Shown here: piece by piece, positions 54,708 to 64,000 of the stretch
Numbering within the stretch: the stretch's first letter is position 1
Layout of the letters: each line of letters begins with the position of its first letter
Origin: Paraphysomonas bandaiensis
Lineage: Eukaryota; Chrysophyceae
DNA length: 64,000 nucleotides
Assembly: GCA_965644295.1 (NCBI GenBank)
Contig: CBFFRP010000001.1
Location: 124,001-188,000 of the forward strand
Direction: 5' to 3'
Position numbers and translations under genes: made by a program
Notes under the pieces: generated by a model
What the model was told of the DNA's origin: nothing
The model's input: the letters and a program-made list of their open reading frames with translations, nothing else
The model's database searches: none

Positions 54708-57700
54708 AAAGGTGCGAGAGCTTAACAATGACTATAGTCAAGCTGTGAGAAAAGTAAAGAGGATGGAAACTAAATTGGATTCCAAAGAAACGTCTAAGTC
54801 TAACAAGTCTAAGACTACAAAAACAACATCCTCCAGCTCATCCTCAAGTACTAAAGCAACAACTGATACTAAGGAAGCATGTTGGATATGCGGTAATCTT
54901 CATAAAGGTGACTGCACCCGCAAAACCTGTGCATGGGCTAACCATGAAAAGAAGCCATGGAAAGATTCCACACAGGGCAAAAAATATGCGGCTATGGGTT
55001 GGAGTACCTGCCCTTATGTGGAGAATCCTGATGGTCCTCCGAGATCGAAAACAAGTAAGTTATCATGCCCTAAGTGTTTATATATAAATGCTATTGGCAT
55101 GAATAATGATATGCTCGATGTCTTTGTATGTCCTAAAGCTGATGTCAATGTACAACAGGTAAAGGAAAATCTAAGGGCTAAAGCCTTATTGGACACGGGG
55201 GCTACTGGGAATAATTTCATTAACCAAGAACTTGCTGATATGTTAGTTGCTAGGTATAATATTCCATTGCACGAGTGTAACATTAAAATTTGTAGTGCGC
55301 TTGATAATGCTTGTTGTAGTAGCAAGCAATATATGATAATAACTATAAGATTAACTGATGAGTATAACAATACTCTTGATATTGAGTTGCAATGTTTGAT
55401 TATAGATAGCACCTTTGATATCATAATTGGTAGAGAAACTATCAAGAAATATAGATTAGTTGATCATTTTCCATCTCACTTTATGGAAAGAGAGTTAGCA
55501 GGGAAAATGCTAGCTACGGCCGCGGGCCATGCTGAGAAGACTCAGCTTCTCTCGGAACATATTAGTGAGAGAGCCACATGTTATAATAACATGGAAACAT
55601 TAAGGCGCCAAGCTAAGGAACACCTTAGTTATAATAATAATTTACTTACAAGTAATAATAGCTTGGTTAGTACTATGTATTCACCTCCAATATCATCCAT
55701 GCGTATAAGTGCATATGAAAAGGAAGATATAGGCGAGATTAGAGATAACTATCTGGAGTCAATCCCAGAAGAAATAGTTACAAATACTCAGGAAAAAGTA
55801 GAAGGTACTACGTTACCAACTAAAATCTCTGGTCCCGAATCTTTACAAAGGAGGGTGAGAGAAATCCATGAAATCTATAAGGATAGATTTAAAACCACAG
55901 TGTCGGATATGCCAATGGATGTTCCACCTTTTGAATTAGAGGTAGATAGGGATGCCTGGGAACAACCAAAACATTGTGGTCCGCCACGAAAGATGGATCG
56001 AGTACGACAGTATGCTTGTAAAAAGCAAATCGATACATTTGTGGAGCATGGAATAATACAACCAAGTACGGCTCCTTATTATAGCCAGGTATTATTAGTT
56101 CCCAAACCAAATGATAAATGGCGATTCTGTGTAGACTATAAAGGTCTAAACAAGCACACACAGAGGGAACGTTGGCCAATACCTAACATCAAAGAAATGT
56201 TAGAACGTATTGGGTCTAAGAAACCCAAATACTTCATAATTCTGGATTTAGTATCTGGTTATTACCAGGCTAAAATTTCAGAGTACTCGAGAAAGTGGAC
56301 GGCATTTATAACCTTCTGGGGAGTATTCGAATGGCTCCGACTACCCATGGGTTTGAGTGGTGCTCCATCATACTTTCAACGAGTATTAACAACAATTGTG
56401 CTTGCCGGGTTGATTATGTTCATATGTGAATTATATCTAGATGACCTGATTATATATGCTTCTACAGAAGATGAACTAATTGAAAATTACGTTAAAGTTC
56501 TAGAACGCTTCAGGAAATACAATGTTTACATTAATCCTGAGAAAGTGAAAATAGGAGAGTCCGAAGTACAATATGTAGGACATACTCTAAATGAGGAAGG
56601 GTTACACTTTACTAGAGAACGTCTGGATAGTGTATTAAATTTCCCAAAGCCTGAAACTATGAAGGGTCTAAAATCTTTCCTCGGATTGGCAAATTATTTT
56701 CGGGATCACGTGCACAACCACTCCTTAGTGGTGAGACCGTTAAATAAAATGCTTCTCAACTATCATAGACGTAAACGTCTACAATGGACAGAGGATGCCA
56801 ATGAAGCATTTGAAAAGATCAAATTGATGATCCATGAATGTCCAACATTATTTTTCATTGATGACGAGTCACCAATATATTTATTGACCGATGCATCTGA
56901 TTATGGAATAGGAGCATACCTCTACCAAGTAGTAGATGGTGTAGAACGTCCAATAGGATTTCTCAGTAAAACATTCGATGAAAGAATGATGAATTGGGAT
57001 ACACCTCAGAAAGAAGGATATGCTATATACTATGCCTTAGATAAATGGGACTACCTATTAAGGTATAGATACTTTACGATCAAAACAGATCATAAAAATA
57101 TTACTCAGTTGAGAACTGATTACGCTAAGGATAAGAAAGTTCAGCGATGGTTGAAATGTTTCCAAGCATATGATTATGATCTATGTGATATTAAAGGATC
57201 TGATAATGTTGTTGCTGATGCATTTAGTAGACTATGTGCATTAGAATCTAAAATGGAAACAAAATGTGCTTCCCTAATTCCCGATATTAAAGTTCCAAAC
57301 AAGGAATGGGAAATTATTAAAAGATTTCATAACAATGTTACAGGTCATCATGGTATTGGTCGTACAATACAAAAATTACGAGACAATGGTCATAAATGGT
57401 CAAAGCAAGGGGCACATGTGACAAAATTTATTAAAACTTGTCCTTGTTGTCAAAAGATGAGTAGAATTAAACCAATAATTAATGCTCATCCCTTTACTGT
57501 CTCAACATATGGCCCGATGCAAAGAATAGCAGTGGATTTTATTCAGAGTCTGCATCCAGATGAGGATGGATACACTAATATATTAGTGATTATCGATTCT
57601 TTTTCTAGGTGGGTAGAATTAATCCCTACTAAGAATCTCACTGCCATGGCGGCGGCAAAGGGATTGCTTCAACACCTGGGTAGATATGGAGCACCTATTG

Positions 57701-58644
57701 AGATTCATTCGGATCTTGGACCAGCATTTGTGGATGATTTAACAAAATCATTGATAGAAATGGTTGGAAGTAATCAATCATTTTCGATGGCGTATTCTAA
57801 AGAAGAAAATGCTATAGTTGAACGTGCTAATAAAGAAATTTTAAGGCACTTAAGGAATATTATATTTGATAAAAATGTACTAAATAATTGGTCAATGTAT
57901 CTACCTTTAGTACAAAGAATTATGAATTCTTCTAAACATAGAAGCACCGGCGTTACTCCCGCTAGTATTCTATTTGGGAACGCAGTAGATTTAGATAAAA
58001 GTTTATTCATTGAACACAATGAGTACTTGGACGGGAACGAACAAAAGCTATCACATTGGATAGATAGAATACAAAAGGTTCAGTCCACTATTATGGATAT
58101 TGCAAGACGAAATCTTCGCAAACATGATGAAATCCACATGGCAACTGCACCAAATATACAAACAAAAGAATTTCCAATAAATTCTTATGTGTTAGTTGAG
58201 CATAGACAAAATGCTTTACGTCCTGGACCGGCAAGTAAATTATTACCATATCTTAAAGGTCCAATGCGAGTAGTCAATGTTATTGGAGATAAATATACTC
58301 TTCAAGATATTGTTACTAAACGTAATAAAGACTATCATATAAAGAAATTAAGGGAATTTAATTACGATCCCTCTACTATTGACCCCTTACAAGTGGCATG
58401 TAAAGATGGTGGAAACTTTTATGCTATTGACCATATTTCAAAAATAAAAGGTCGAGCTAAAGGTCCGAAAAGTCAAATAAAATTTCTAGTACATTGGATA
58501 GGGTATGAAAAACCTACATGGGAACCATGGGCTAACGTTAGAAAAACGTATGCTCTACAAAATTTCCTAACTCAACATCCTGATGAAAATGTAAGAAATT
58601 TACTACCTCGAAATGTGGTTTATTCTTCTGATGAAGAAGATTAA
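54610..58644 (+). CDS. Chromovirus Gag C-terminus and Pol with chromodomain
   Basis: 1,344 codons, +1 relative to the Gag ORF and overlapping it by 98 nt. Domains in order: Gag nucleocapsid knuckle (CWICGNLHKGDC, near 92), protease (LLDTGATGNNF, near 190), RT (FCVDYKGLNKH, LPMGLSGAPSYFQ, LYLDDLIIY, near 615), RNase H (LLTDASDYGIGAYL), HHCC integrase zinc finger (HHGIGRTIQ...CPCCQKM), and integrase core (VDFIQS, HSDLGPAF, EENAIVERANKE). A C-terminal chromodomain follows (IKFLVHWIGYEKPTWEPWAN, near 1300). No stops in the ORF. The first Met is probably not a start; translation likely enters by frameshifting, or the frame split is a mutation. Confidence 0.95.
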   Translation: MGGHSFRKDAKEKFIADIGQGQSAPKDFGAFCRKVRELNNDYSQAVRKVKRMETKLDSKETSKSNKSKTTKTTSSSSSSSTKATTDTKEACWICGNLHKGDCTRKTCAWANHEKKPWKDSTQGKKYAAMGWSTCPYVENPDGPPRSKTSKLSCPKCLYINAIGMNNDMLDVFVCPKADVNVQQVKENLRAKALLDTGATGNNFINQELADMLVARYNIPLHECNIKICSALDNACCSSKQYMIITIRLTDEYNNTLDIELQCLIIDSTFDIIIGRETIKKYRLVDHFPSHFMERELAGKMLATAAGHAEKTQLLSEHISERATCYNNMETLRRQAKEHLSYNNNLLTSNNSLVSTMYSPPISSMRISAYEKEDIGEIRDNYLESIPEEIVTNTQEKVEGTTLPTKISGPESLQRRVREIHEIYKDRFKTTVSDMPMDVPPFELEVDRDAWEQPKHCGPPRKMDRVRQYACKKQIDTFVEHGIIQPSTAPYYSQVLLVPKPNDKWRFCVDYKGLNKHTQRERWPIPNIKEMLERIGSKKPKYFIILDLVSGYYQAKISEYSRKWTAFITFWGVFEWLRLPMGLSGAPSYFQRVLTTIVLAGLIMFICELYLDDLIIYASTEDELIENYVKVLERFRKYNVYINPEKVKIGESEVQYVGHTLNEEGLHFTRERLDSVLNFPKPETMKGLKSFLGLANYFRDHVHNHSLVVRPLNKMLLNYHRRKRLQWTEDANEAFEKIKLMIHECPTLFFIDDESPIYLLTDASDYGIGAYLYQVVDGVERPIGFLSKTFDERMMNWDTPQKEGYAIYYALDKWDYLLRYRYFTIKTDHKNITQLRTDYAKDKKVQRWLKCFQAYDYDLCDIKGSDNVVADAFSRLCALESKMETKCASLIPDIKVPNKEWEIIKRFHNNVTGHHGIGRTIQKLRDNGHKWSKQGAHVTKFIKTCPCCQKMSRIKPIINAHPFTVSTYGPMQRIAVDFIQSLHPDEDGYTNILVIIDSFSRWVELIPTKNLTAMAAAKGLLQHLGRYGAPIEIHSDLGPAFVDDLTKSLIEMVGSNQSFSMAYSKEENAIVERANKEILRHLRNIIFDKNVLNNWSMYLPLVQRIMNSSKHRSTGVTPASILFGNAVDLDKSLFIEHNEYLDGNEQKLSHWIDRIQKVQSTIMDIARRNLRKHDEIHMATAPNIQTKEFPINSYVLVEHRQNALRPGPASKLLPYLKGPMRVVNVIGDKYTLQDIVTKRNKDYHIKKLREFNYDPSTIDPLQVACKDGGNFYAIDHISKIKGRAKGPKSQIKFLVHWIGYEKPTWEPWANVRKTYALQNFLTQHPDENVRNLLPRNVVYSSDEED

Positions 58645-58709
58645 TAACAAAGTTTACAGAATTGAGTGTCAATATAACACATTAACACATCAATTATAAG
58701 GGGAGGTAG

Positions 58710-59001
58710 TGTAGGACTATCCACTTACATATAGAATATATACGTGTACATGTCCTGTATTATATGATTAGTAGTACAGTACTGTATTGTATACGTGTAC
58801 CATGTAGTTAGGAATACAAACTGTAGGGAATGTGATTGTTGTTGGGATTAGCAATAGCCGTTGATATTGTAGACAGTATTATTAGCCGTTGATATTGTAG
58901 ACAGTATTATTCATGATTCATTATACGATAATAATCATTATTTTGTACTTCTGTACTTGGGTATTGCTTTGCACACATACACATATGTATGCAAGCCCAC
59001 A
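58710..59001 (+). repeat. 3' LTR of the chromovirus
   Basis: 292 bp, by eye identical to the 5' LTR, preceded by the purine tract and followed by GTAT, the duplicated target. Confidence 0.95.
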
Positions 59002-59555
59002 GTATAATAGCTTGGCTATCTTCCTTGAGATAGAGTCGTTGGTCTCCTTCCCTAAAACTTCCTAGTAGTTCCTCGTTTAAAGCGTTCCTAGGTTTCTTAA
59101 GTGCTTCAGAACATAATTTCAATCACATTGAACTTTGTTACATTTCTTGTATCTGGAAAGTCATAAACAACTGTTCTTGCGTTCTGAGGTAATTATTTTT
59201 ACTAATAATTTTATATCTCTCAATATCTGAATAATTGATTCATTCCTTGAGTTTACATGTTTTCTTTTCTTGGGATTCATATAAGCAATAACTATTTAGA
59301 AACCTTCCGGGAGTTCTATTTACGTTTTCATCTATACTATTTTTTTATGTCACCCGTGTCGTGTAACTCTGTATAAAATATTATGCTTTGTTATCTCTTA
59401 AATTAATTATCATTATCAGGTAGATAGAAATGCGTTGGCTTTTCTCTTTGAAAAGATATTCATTATTCATTGCACGAAGTGTTTAATTTTAATTATTCCA
59501 AACCCAAATAAGATTTAAGGTTAGTCTTAATATTTAGTAAGAATATACTTGATAT
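59002..59555. other. Spacer between the chromovirus and the copia LTR
   Basis: A+T-rich, no coding signal recognised. It may contain further LTR or host sequence. Confidence 0.35.
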
Positions 59556-59763
59556 TATTAGAGATAAAGATTGAACGATAAGGCCTAATAGTATAATAGC
59601 AAGACACGTTTGAGCAGAGCGTTAGCACCACACACATGTGCGTATCTTGTACAGTCGCGTATCATGTATAGTTTGGTAATTATTCAGTCTATTTGGTATT
59701 TCATTGTATATGTGTGTTGTATTCACGCGTTAAGAGATATACGTGAATCAATGACTCCTAATA
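59556..59763 (-). repeat. Candidate 3' LTR of the right-edge copia element
   Basis: On the minus strand a purine tract TTGAGGGGGAG (59764-59774) is followed by TATTAGGAGTCATTGA. TATTAG is mirrored by CTAATA ending at 59556, giving a 208-bp candidate LTR. The inner boundary is well supported by the purine tract; the outer one is weak because the other LTR is outside the window. Confidence 0.35.
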
Positions 59764-59928
59764 CTCCCCCTCAATGAAATAATCATATGGCGTATACATA
59801 GATATATGGATATAGGTGTATATATTTGGAGATAGTTCTACTGAGGGTAAAACCCACGAGTGCAATCACAGATTGTGGATTACACTGATGTCAACATACA
59901 GCATACTCGTGGGAAACTCCGTAGATCT

Positions 59929-62900
59929 CTAAGTCATCCATCGTGGTCTCTTGGTTGAGTTCTCTGCCGGTGGGATAGATACTTTTGTTCTTTTATTGCT
60001 AGCAGGTATGTTGATACCTCCCCCCCCCATTAGTGAATCCCGCAATCTGTGGAACGTGTTTGATGTGAGGGGTTTAGTTAGAATGTCGGCCAGCATCTCG
60101 TTTGTAGGCATGTAATCAACAATAATAGAGTGCGATGCGACTTGTTCTCTTATGAAGTGATATCTGATGGCAATATGTTTTGTTCGTCGGTGGTGTACGG
60201 GGTTTAGGCATAGTTGAATTGCACCTTTGTTGTCACACCATATGGTTGTTGAGTATGGCATGTGGAAGCCCAATTCCGAGAGTAGTGACCGTAGCCAAAT
60301 AGCTTCTTGACATGCTGTTGATAGTGCCATGTACTCCGCTTCTGTAGAGGATAGAGCTACAGTGGTCTGGAGTCGTGATTGCCAGGAAATGAGACAATTT
60401 CCAATAAAGAAGCAAAACGCTGTGGTCGACCTGCGAGTTAAGTTACAGCGTGCCCAATCACTGTCAGCGAATCCAGTTAAAGTAACAGACTTCCCGGAGT
60501 ACTGTAGACCTTGATCGATAGTGCCTTTGAGGTACCTAAGTATGTTTAATGCGGCTTTGCATGTAGTTAGATTTGGATTAGTACTGAAACGAGCAAGGGT
60601 GTTTACAGCATATGCAATATCAGGTCTAGTGCACACAGCAATATACATAAGTGAACCTATGAGCTCCTTGTAAGGAAAATTTTGGACAAATTCTTGATTT
60701 TCTTGAGATAGTTGTTTCTTTTCGAGAATGTCTATATGAAAATTTGTTGTCATGGGGTGACTACGTGGCTTGCAATCTTCCATGTTGAATCTGTGGAGTA
60801 GGTTCCGTATGTATTGAGATTGATTTAGTGTCGTAGTTCGATTCTGTATATCCTGTTTGACGAATATGCCGAGGTAGTAATCTAGGAGGCCGAGATCATG
60901 AATGTCGAATTTTTCAGCTAACGAATTCTTGATTTGGATGATGTCAGTCCTACTTTTACCGGCGATAATGATGTCATCGACGTAAACTGCCAGAATTATG
61001 GGTCGACCATTGATTGATTTCGTGAATATGCACGGGTCGGACACTAATCTGGTAAAACCACAGTCTAACAAATAATTAGTACAACATTTATACCAATTTA
61101 ACCCGGACTGTTTGAGTCCGTATATACTCTTTAGAAGTCTGAGGACTTTACCGTTTGGAACATTGAGACCAGCGGGTGGATACATGTAAATTTCCTCTTG
61201 GAGGTCTGCATTGATGTAAGCAGTGGAGAAATCTACCTGGTGAAGCTCCAACCCAAGTATAGTTGCTAGTGCTATGACTGTTCTCATTGATGTGGCCTTT
61301 GCGACTGGGCTGTAGGTTTCGTTGTAGTCTTTACCCTCGACCTGGGAGAAACCTTGAGCCACTAACCTCGCCTTGAAGGTAACCTCATCTCGCTTGACCT
61401 TTACCCTAAACACGAATTTTCCCCTTATAATGTTGGAATTTGCTGGTGGTGTCGTTATCCTCCAACAGCCTTTGCTCTCTAGAGACTTGATTTCTTTGTT
61501 GATGGCTTTCAGCCATTGTTCCTTGTACCTGCCTGATAGTGCCTCGCCAACATTGTTAGGTGTGTTAGGTACATCATTGCTACATGTGTCATTTGCATGC
61601 ATAATGATGTCAACATCATTCATGTATAATGTTCTGTAACTATCATGTTTATCAGGTGTTTTGTGGTTGTACAAATATCTTTTATCAACATCACAGTGGT
61701 ATATATTATCACCGAATTTGTGTACATTCATGATTACCCTTTTCCTGGTCTGCCTCTTGCTGTGGAGACTTTTCTTTACGCAACGGCTCACCTTGTGTCG
61801 GTGGGGTGTCCTTACACCCGTAATTGTGCCATCCGGGCTTTGCCGGCTCCTGTCACCCTGGGAATTCACAGTCTTGATAGCTCGTTTGACCTTACGAGCA
61901 GGGTGATCACGCTTGTTGTCACCCCGTGCCTCCTTCGGCACTGTATTCCGCTGAGCTTCTGCTGTGCGGCGAGGCCTTGCCTCCTTTTCATTTGAGTAGG
62001 GTCCTCTCAAATGGCTGTGACTCCCGCCCCGTGTGGCGTCATGACGGCTGTCGGTTGAATTGCTCCTCCCTGGAGCTGTTCCTTCCACGGGGCATCCTGG
62101 TTCCTCTTGCGGGGGTGATACCGCGTTCTGATAACTGAAGTGCTCGGCGGTGTATCTTTCGATGTCCGCAGCGTGTATTGGGTCATTTAACTCGATGACT
62201 CGCCCTTCATTTTCTCGTGGGGCCAATCCTCTGTAAGCAGCCACGTGGCCTTTGATGACTGTGATTCTTGTCGTGATGTATTGGAGGCCATCCTGTGGAT
62301 CTGTGTGGGTCATTCCAACGAGGTATTGGAAGCTCTCGGTTGTTCGATTCTCTGAATTTTCTTCTCTCAGTGATGATTCGATTTCAGCGTAGTAGTTTTC
62401 CTTGACGTCGGGGATGCACTCATTGAAAAAGACGTGACTTGAGATTACGAAGTCCTTGAGTGAAGGTACATATATGACGTACCCTGGTCCATCTTCTCGG
62501 TATCCCATGAAGTACCCAATATGGCTATGTGGAGACCAATCGTTTCTTCTCTGAGACTTGTCTATGAATGTATGGCATTTGCAGCCCCAAATCCTGGCGT
62601 AAGATAAATCGGGGGCCTCGTCGTGGATGAACTGATACGGTGATATGAATCCCTTTGCAGTGGCGCATGGCAGGCGATTTTTCATATGCGTGACGGTGGA
62701 CATAGCCTGTTCCCAGAAGTTGGGTGGTAGGCCCGAGTTGCAAATGGATGCAAGCGTTCTTTCCTTGGTCGTGCGCCATGGTCGTTCTTGTGTGGGGTTG
62801 TCTTCTGGCGTGTACGGAGCGTTGAAGGTCCAGGTTGATCCTAATTTTCTCAGCAAGTTCAGTACACGATGTGATACTAGCTCACGGCCACCATCAGCAT

Positions 62901-64000
62901 GATAGTGTATTAGCCGTTTGCCTTTCGAATGCAGATAATCCACAATTTTCTGAATGCACTCAATGACAAAATCCTCGGTTCTGTGTTTTCCATAGAATGT
63001 CCAACTGTATCTTGAAGCTGCATCGGTAGCTCCAAAGACTACGGTGTTTCCTGTGACTATTGCTGGAGGTGAAAATGGTCCAGTAAAATCAACTGCTATA
63101 AGTCCTCCAAGCTCCTGCGATCTTCTGGTTTTTGTCGGTATCATTTGCCTTGTCTCGCGCCTATGTTTCCTCCTGTGAGCCTTGCCTTGTGCGCAGCCAT
63201 CACAAAGGCCTTCTGGTAGCTGTGGCGAGCTCAGGTCGGATTTTGAAATAGTGATTCCTTTCACAAGATTCAACTTTAGTGCTTTTTGAATTAAGCCAAT
63301 GGATGCGTGGGTCAACCTTCGATGTGCCAGGGAGATCGAGGAACCGCTTGATGTAGATGCCAAGTTGCACTGGTCTTGGATGTAACCTAAATCGGATAAT
63401 TTGATCTCGTATAGACCGTTTTGTTTCCTGGCTGTGGTTAACAAAATTCCATCGTGGTATACGCGTGCCTCGTTTGGTCCGAATATAATATTGCAGTTGG
63501 CGTCTGTTGTCAACTGGCTGATAGAAATTAAGGTCTTTGACGCGTCTGGAACTAGCCTGCACTTGCTAATCAGTCCAAGCTTGCCGTATCCCAATGCCTG
63601 CATTTCTGATCCTGATTTGGCGGTGTAAATTGTGGTTTGATCGTAAGTGAATTCGGAGAGTAAGCTTCGTGCTGCTGTAATTGATATTGTGCAGCCAGAG
63701 TCTAGAATGCCAAATTCCTGCTTCTCGTGTTCCGTATGTAGGACGTGGTTGTCTGTGATCATCCCAGAGAATGCACTGTAGTCATTGTCATCGTTTGGCC
63801 CCTCATCGTCATAGTCTTCCAGTCTTAAGTTCGAATCCCGATGACTGTTTCTTGGGTATTTTGATGATGTGTTCTTGGAGTGATGCCCTTTCCCTCTTTT
63901 GTCGTCGTTTCGTTTGTTTGTGGACTTCTGCATCTGTTGTATGTGTTCCCACGAGTGCTTGCACTCTGCTGCAATGTGGTTGGATCCATTGCATCTGAAG
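59929..64000 (-). CDS. Ty1/copia retrotransposon Gag-Pol polyprotein (N-terminus outside window)
   Basis: The frame is open to the right window edge. Beyond the first visible Met (63933) it continues upstream through CNGSNHIAAECKHSWEH, the second half of a CCHC zinc knuckle, so the start lies outside. Domains: protease (ILDSGCTISI), GAG-pre-integrase (LAHRRLTHASIG, CDGCAQGKAHRRK), integrase with D/D/E candidates (VDFTGPFSPP, YHADGGREL, TQERPWRTT), a long charged linker, RT (RLVAQGFSQVEGKDYNET, AVYVDDIIIAG) and RNase H (GFADSDWARC, SSTEAEYMALS, WCDNKGAIQL). About 1,357 codons visible with no stop. It belongs to the same broad lineage as the left-edge element (shared YHADG, same purine-tract context) but differs extensively, so they are different families. 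Confidence 0.95.
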   Translation of the reverse strand, partial: FRCNGSNHIAAECKHSWEHIQQMQKSTNKRNDDKRGKGHHSKNTSSKYPRNSHRDSNLRLEDYDDEGPNDDNDYSAFSGMITDNHVLHTEHEKQEFGILDSGCTISITAARSLLSEFTYDQTTIYTAKSGSEMQALGYGKLGLISKCRLVPDASKTLISISQLTTDANCNIIFGPNEARVYHDGILLTTARKQNGLYEIKLSDLGYIQDQCNLASTSSGSSISLAHRRLTHASIGLIQKALKLNLVKGITISKSDLSSPQLPEGLCDGCAQGKAHRRKHRRETRQMIPTKTRRSQELGGLIAVDFTGPFSPPAIVTGNTVVFGATDAASRYSWTFYGKHRTEDFVIECIQKIVDYLHSKGKRLIHYHADGGRELVSHRVLNLLRKLGSTWTFNAPYTPEDNPTQERPWRTTKERTLASICNSGLPPNFWEQAMSTVTHMKNRLPCATAKGFISPYQFIHDEAPDLSYARIWGCKCHTFIDKSQRRNDWSPHSHIGYFMGYREDGPGYVIYVPSLKDFVISSHVFFNECIPDVKENYYAEIESSLREENSENRTTESFQYLVGMTHTDPQDGLQYITTRITVIKGHVAAYRGLAPRENEGRVIELNDPIHAADIERYTAEHFSYQNAVSPPQEEPGCPVEGTAPGRSNSTDSRHDATRGGSHSHLRGPYSNEKEARPRRTAEAQRNTVPKEARGDNKRDHPARKVKRAIKTVNSQGDRSRQSPDGTITGVRTPHRHKVSRCVKKSLHSKRQTRKRVIMNVHKFGDNIYHCDVDKRYLYNHKTPDKHDSYRTLYMNDVDIIMHANDTCSNDVPNTPNNVGEALSGRYKEQWLKAINKEIKSLESKGCWRITTPPANSNIIRGKFVFRVKVKRDEVTFKARLVAQGFSQVEGKDYNETYSPVAKATSMRTVIALATILGLELHQVDFSTAYINADLQEEIYMYPPAGLNVPNGKVLRLLKSIYGLKQSGLNWYKCCTNYLLDCGFTRLVSDPCIFTKSINGRPIILAVYVDDIIIAGKSRTDIIQIKNSLAEKFDIHDLGLLDYYLGIFVKQDIQNRTTTLNQSQYIRNLLHRFNMEDCKPRSHPMTTNFHIDILEKKQLSQENQEFVQNFPYKELIGSLMYIAVCTRPDIAYAVNTLARFSTNPNLTTCKAALNILRYLKGTIDQGLQYSGKSVTLTGFADSDWARCNLTRRSTTAFCFFIGNCLISWQSRLQTTVALSSTEAEYMALSTACQEAIWLRSLLSELGFHMPYSTTIWCDNKGAIQLCLNPVHHRRTKHIAIRYHFIREQVASHSIIVDYMPTNEMLADILTKPLTSNTFHRLRDSLMGGGGINIPASNKRTKVSIPPAENSTKRPRWMT

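Larger units (their letters stand above)
53467..59001 (+). mobile_element. Complete chromovirus (Ty3/gypsy LTR retrotransposon)
   Basis: 5,535 bp: 5' LTR (53467-53758), Gag and Pol frames, polypurine tract ATAAGGGGAGGTAG (58696-58709), 3' LTR (58710-59001). GTAT flanks both ends (53463-53466 and 59002-59005). The LTRs are the same length and look identical throughout, so insertion was recent. The integrase ends in a chromodomain, which targets chromatin marks in this clade. Confidence 0.97.

Noticed and set aside
63200-63562. Several ORFs overlapping both copia polyproteins in other frames
   Set aside because: They are shadows of the long polyprotein frames and have no independent motif.
1-64000. 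tRNA, rRNA and CRISPR arrays
   Set aside because: No cloverleaf-like B-box sequence in a plausible context, no rRNA-like stretch and no regularly spaced direct repeats with unique spacers were seen; the short-period repeats are satellites.

Overview
The window is eukaryotic nuclear DNA: A+T-rich, with intron-dense genes (GT-AG introns mostly 42-146 nt) between long repeat-rich spacers. The best guess for the source is a flagellated stramenopile (heterokont) protist or alga. The grounds are a surface protein with a Ser/Pro/Thr stalk of repeated PT motifs, an ankyrin protein with the PLHDLCW / RGATPLEYVPEHM pattern I associate with heterokont proteins, Copia elements with a YHADG integrase motif, and a complete BBS1, which implies cilia. 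This is inference; no rRNA or organelle marker is present.

Layout: 1-4.5 kb, a Ty1/copia polyprotein open to the left edge, with a candidate 3' LTR and a hAT-type MITE. 5.0-7.1 kb (-), a surface protein with ten WG (RCC1-like) repeats. 7.6-12.4 kb (+), a five-exon NEK1-like kinase. 12.6-13.5 kb (-), a decayed hAT transposase. 14.5-16.4 kb (-), a five-exon ankyrin gene whose first intron is a 1.2-kb satellite. 16.7-17.6 kb (+), an acyl-protein thioesterase. 18.4-19.9 kb (-), an alpha/beta hydrolase. 21.9-23.7 kb (-), a coiled-coil protein, divergent from a SET-domain methyltransferase at 24.0-25.8 kb (+). 26.9-27.6 kb (-), an ankyrin protein, divergent from a small Cys-rich protein at 27.7-28.0 kb (+). 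29.6-29.9 kb (-), a small membrane protein. 30.4-32.0 kb (+), an MFS carrier. 35.0-38.3 kb (+), a 21-exon BBS1 lying between inverted copies of a 0.7-kb repeat. 40.3-41.4 kb (-), a DPH7-like WD40 protein. 43.8-45.5 kb (+), a CRC (tesmin/TSO1) protein. 45.9-50.2 kb, a repeat cluster with a hAT element nested inside an older hAT relic. 50.4-52.5 kb (-), an eight-exon GDA1/CD39 family protein. 53.5-59.0 kb (+), a complete chromovirus (Ty3/gypsy) with LTRs identical by eye. 59.6-64.0 kb (-), a second copia element running off the right edge.

Many genes were rebuilt by splicing ORF fragments by hand. For the main genes, exon lengths and phases add up to one continuous reading frame, and family motifs become contiguous across junctions. 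Housekeeping and ciliary functions (BBS1, NEK1-like, DPH7, APT, SET, CRC) are interleaved with transposons. I saw no operon-like organisation, CRISPR array, tRNA or rRNA.

The most unusual structure is the ankyrin gene's satellite intron: it carries about 16 copies of the gene's own 5' splice-site sequence. The repeats also give clean insertion histories, with two hAT-type insertions each having a recognisable empty-site paralog in this window.
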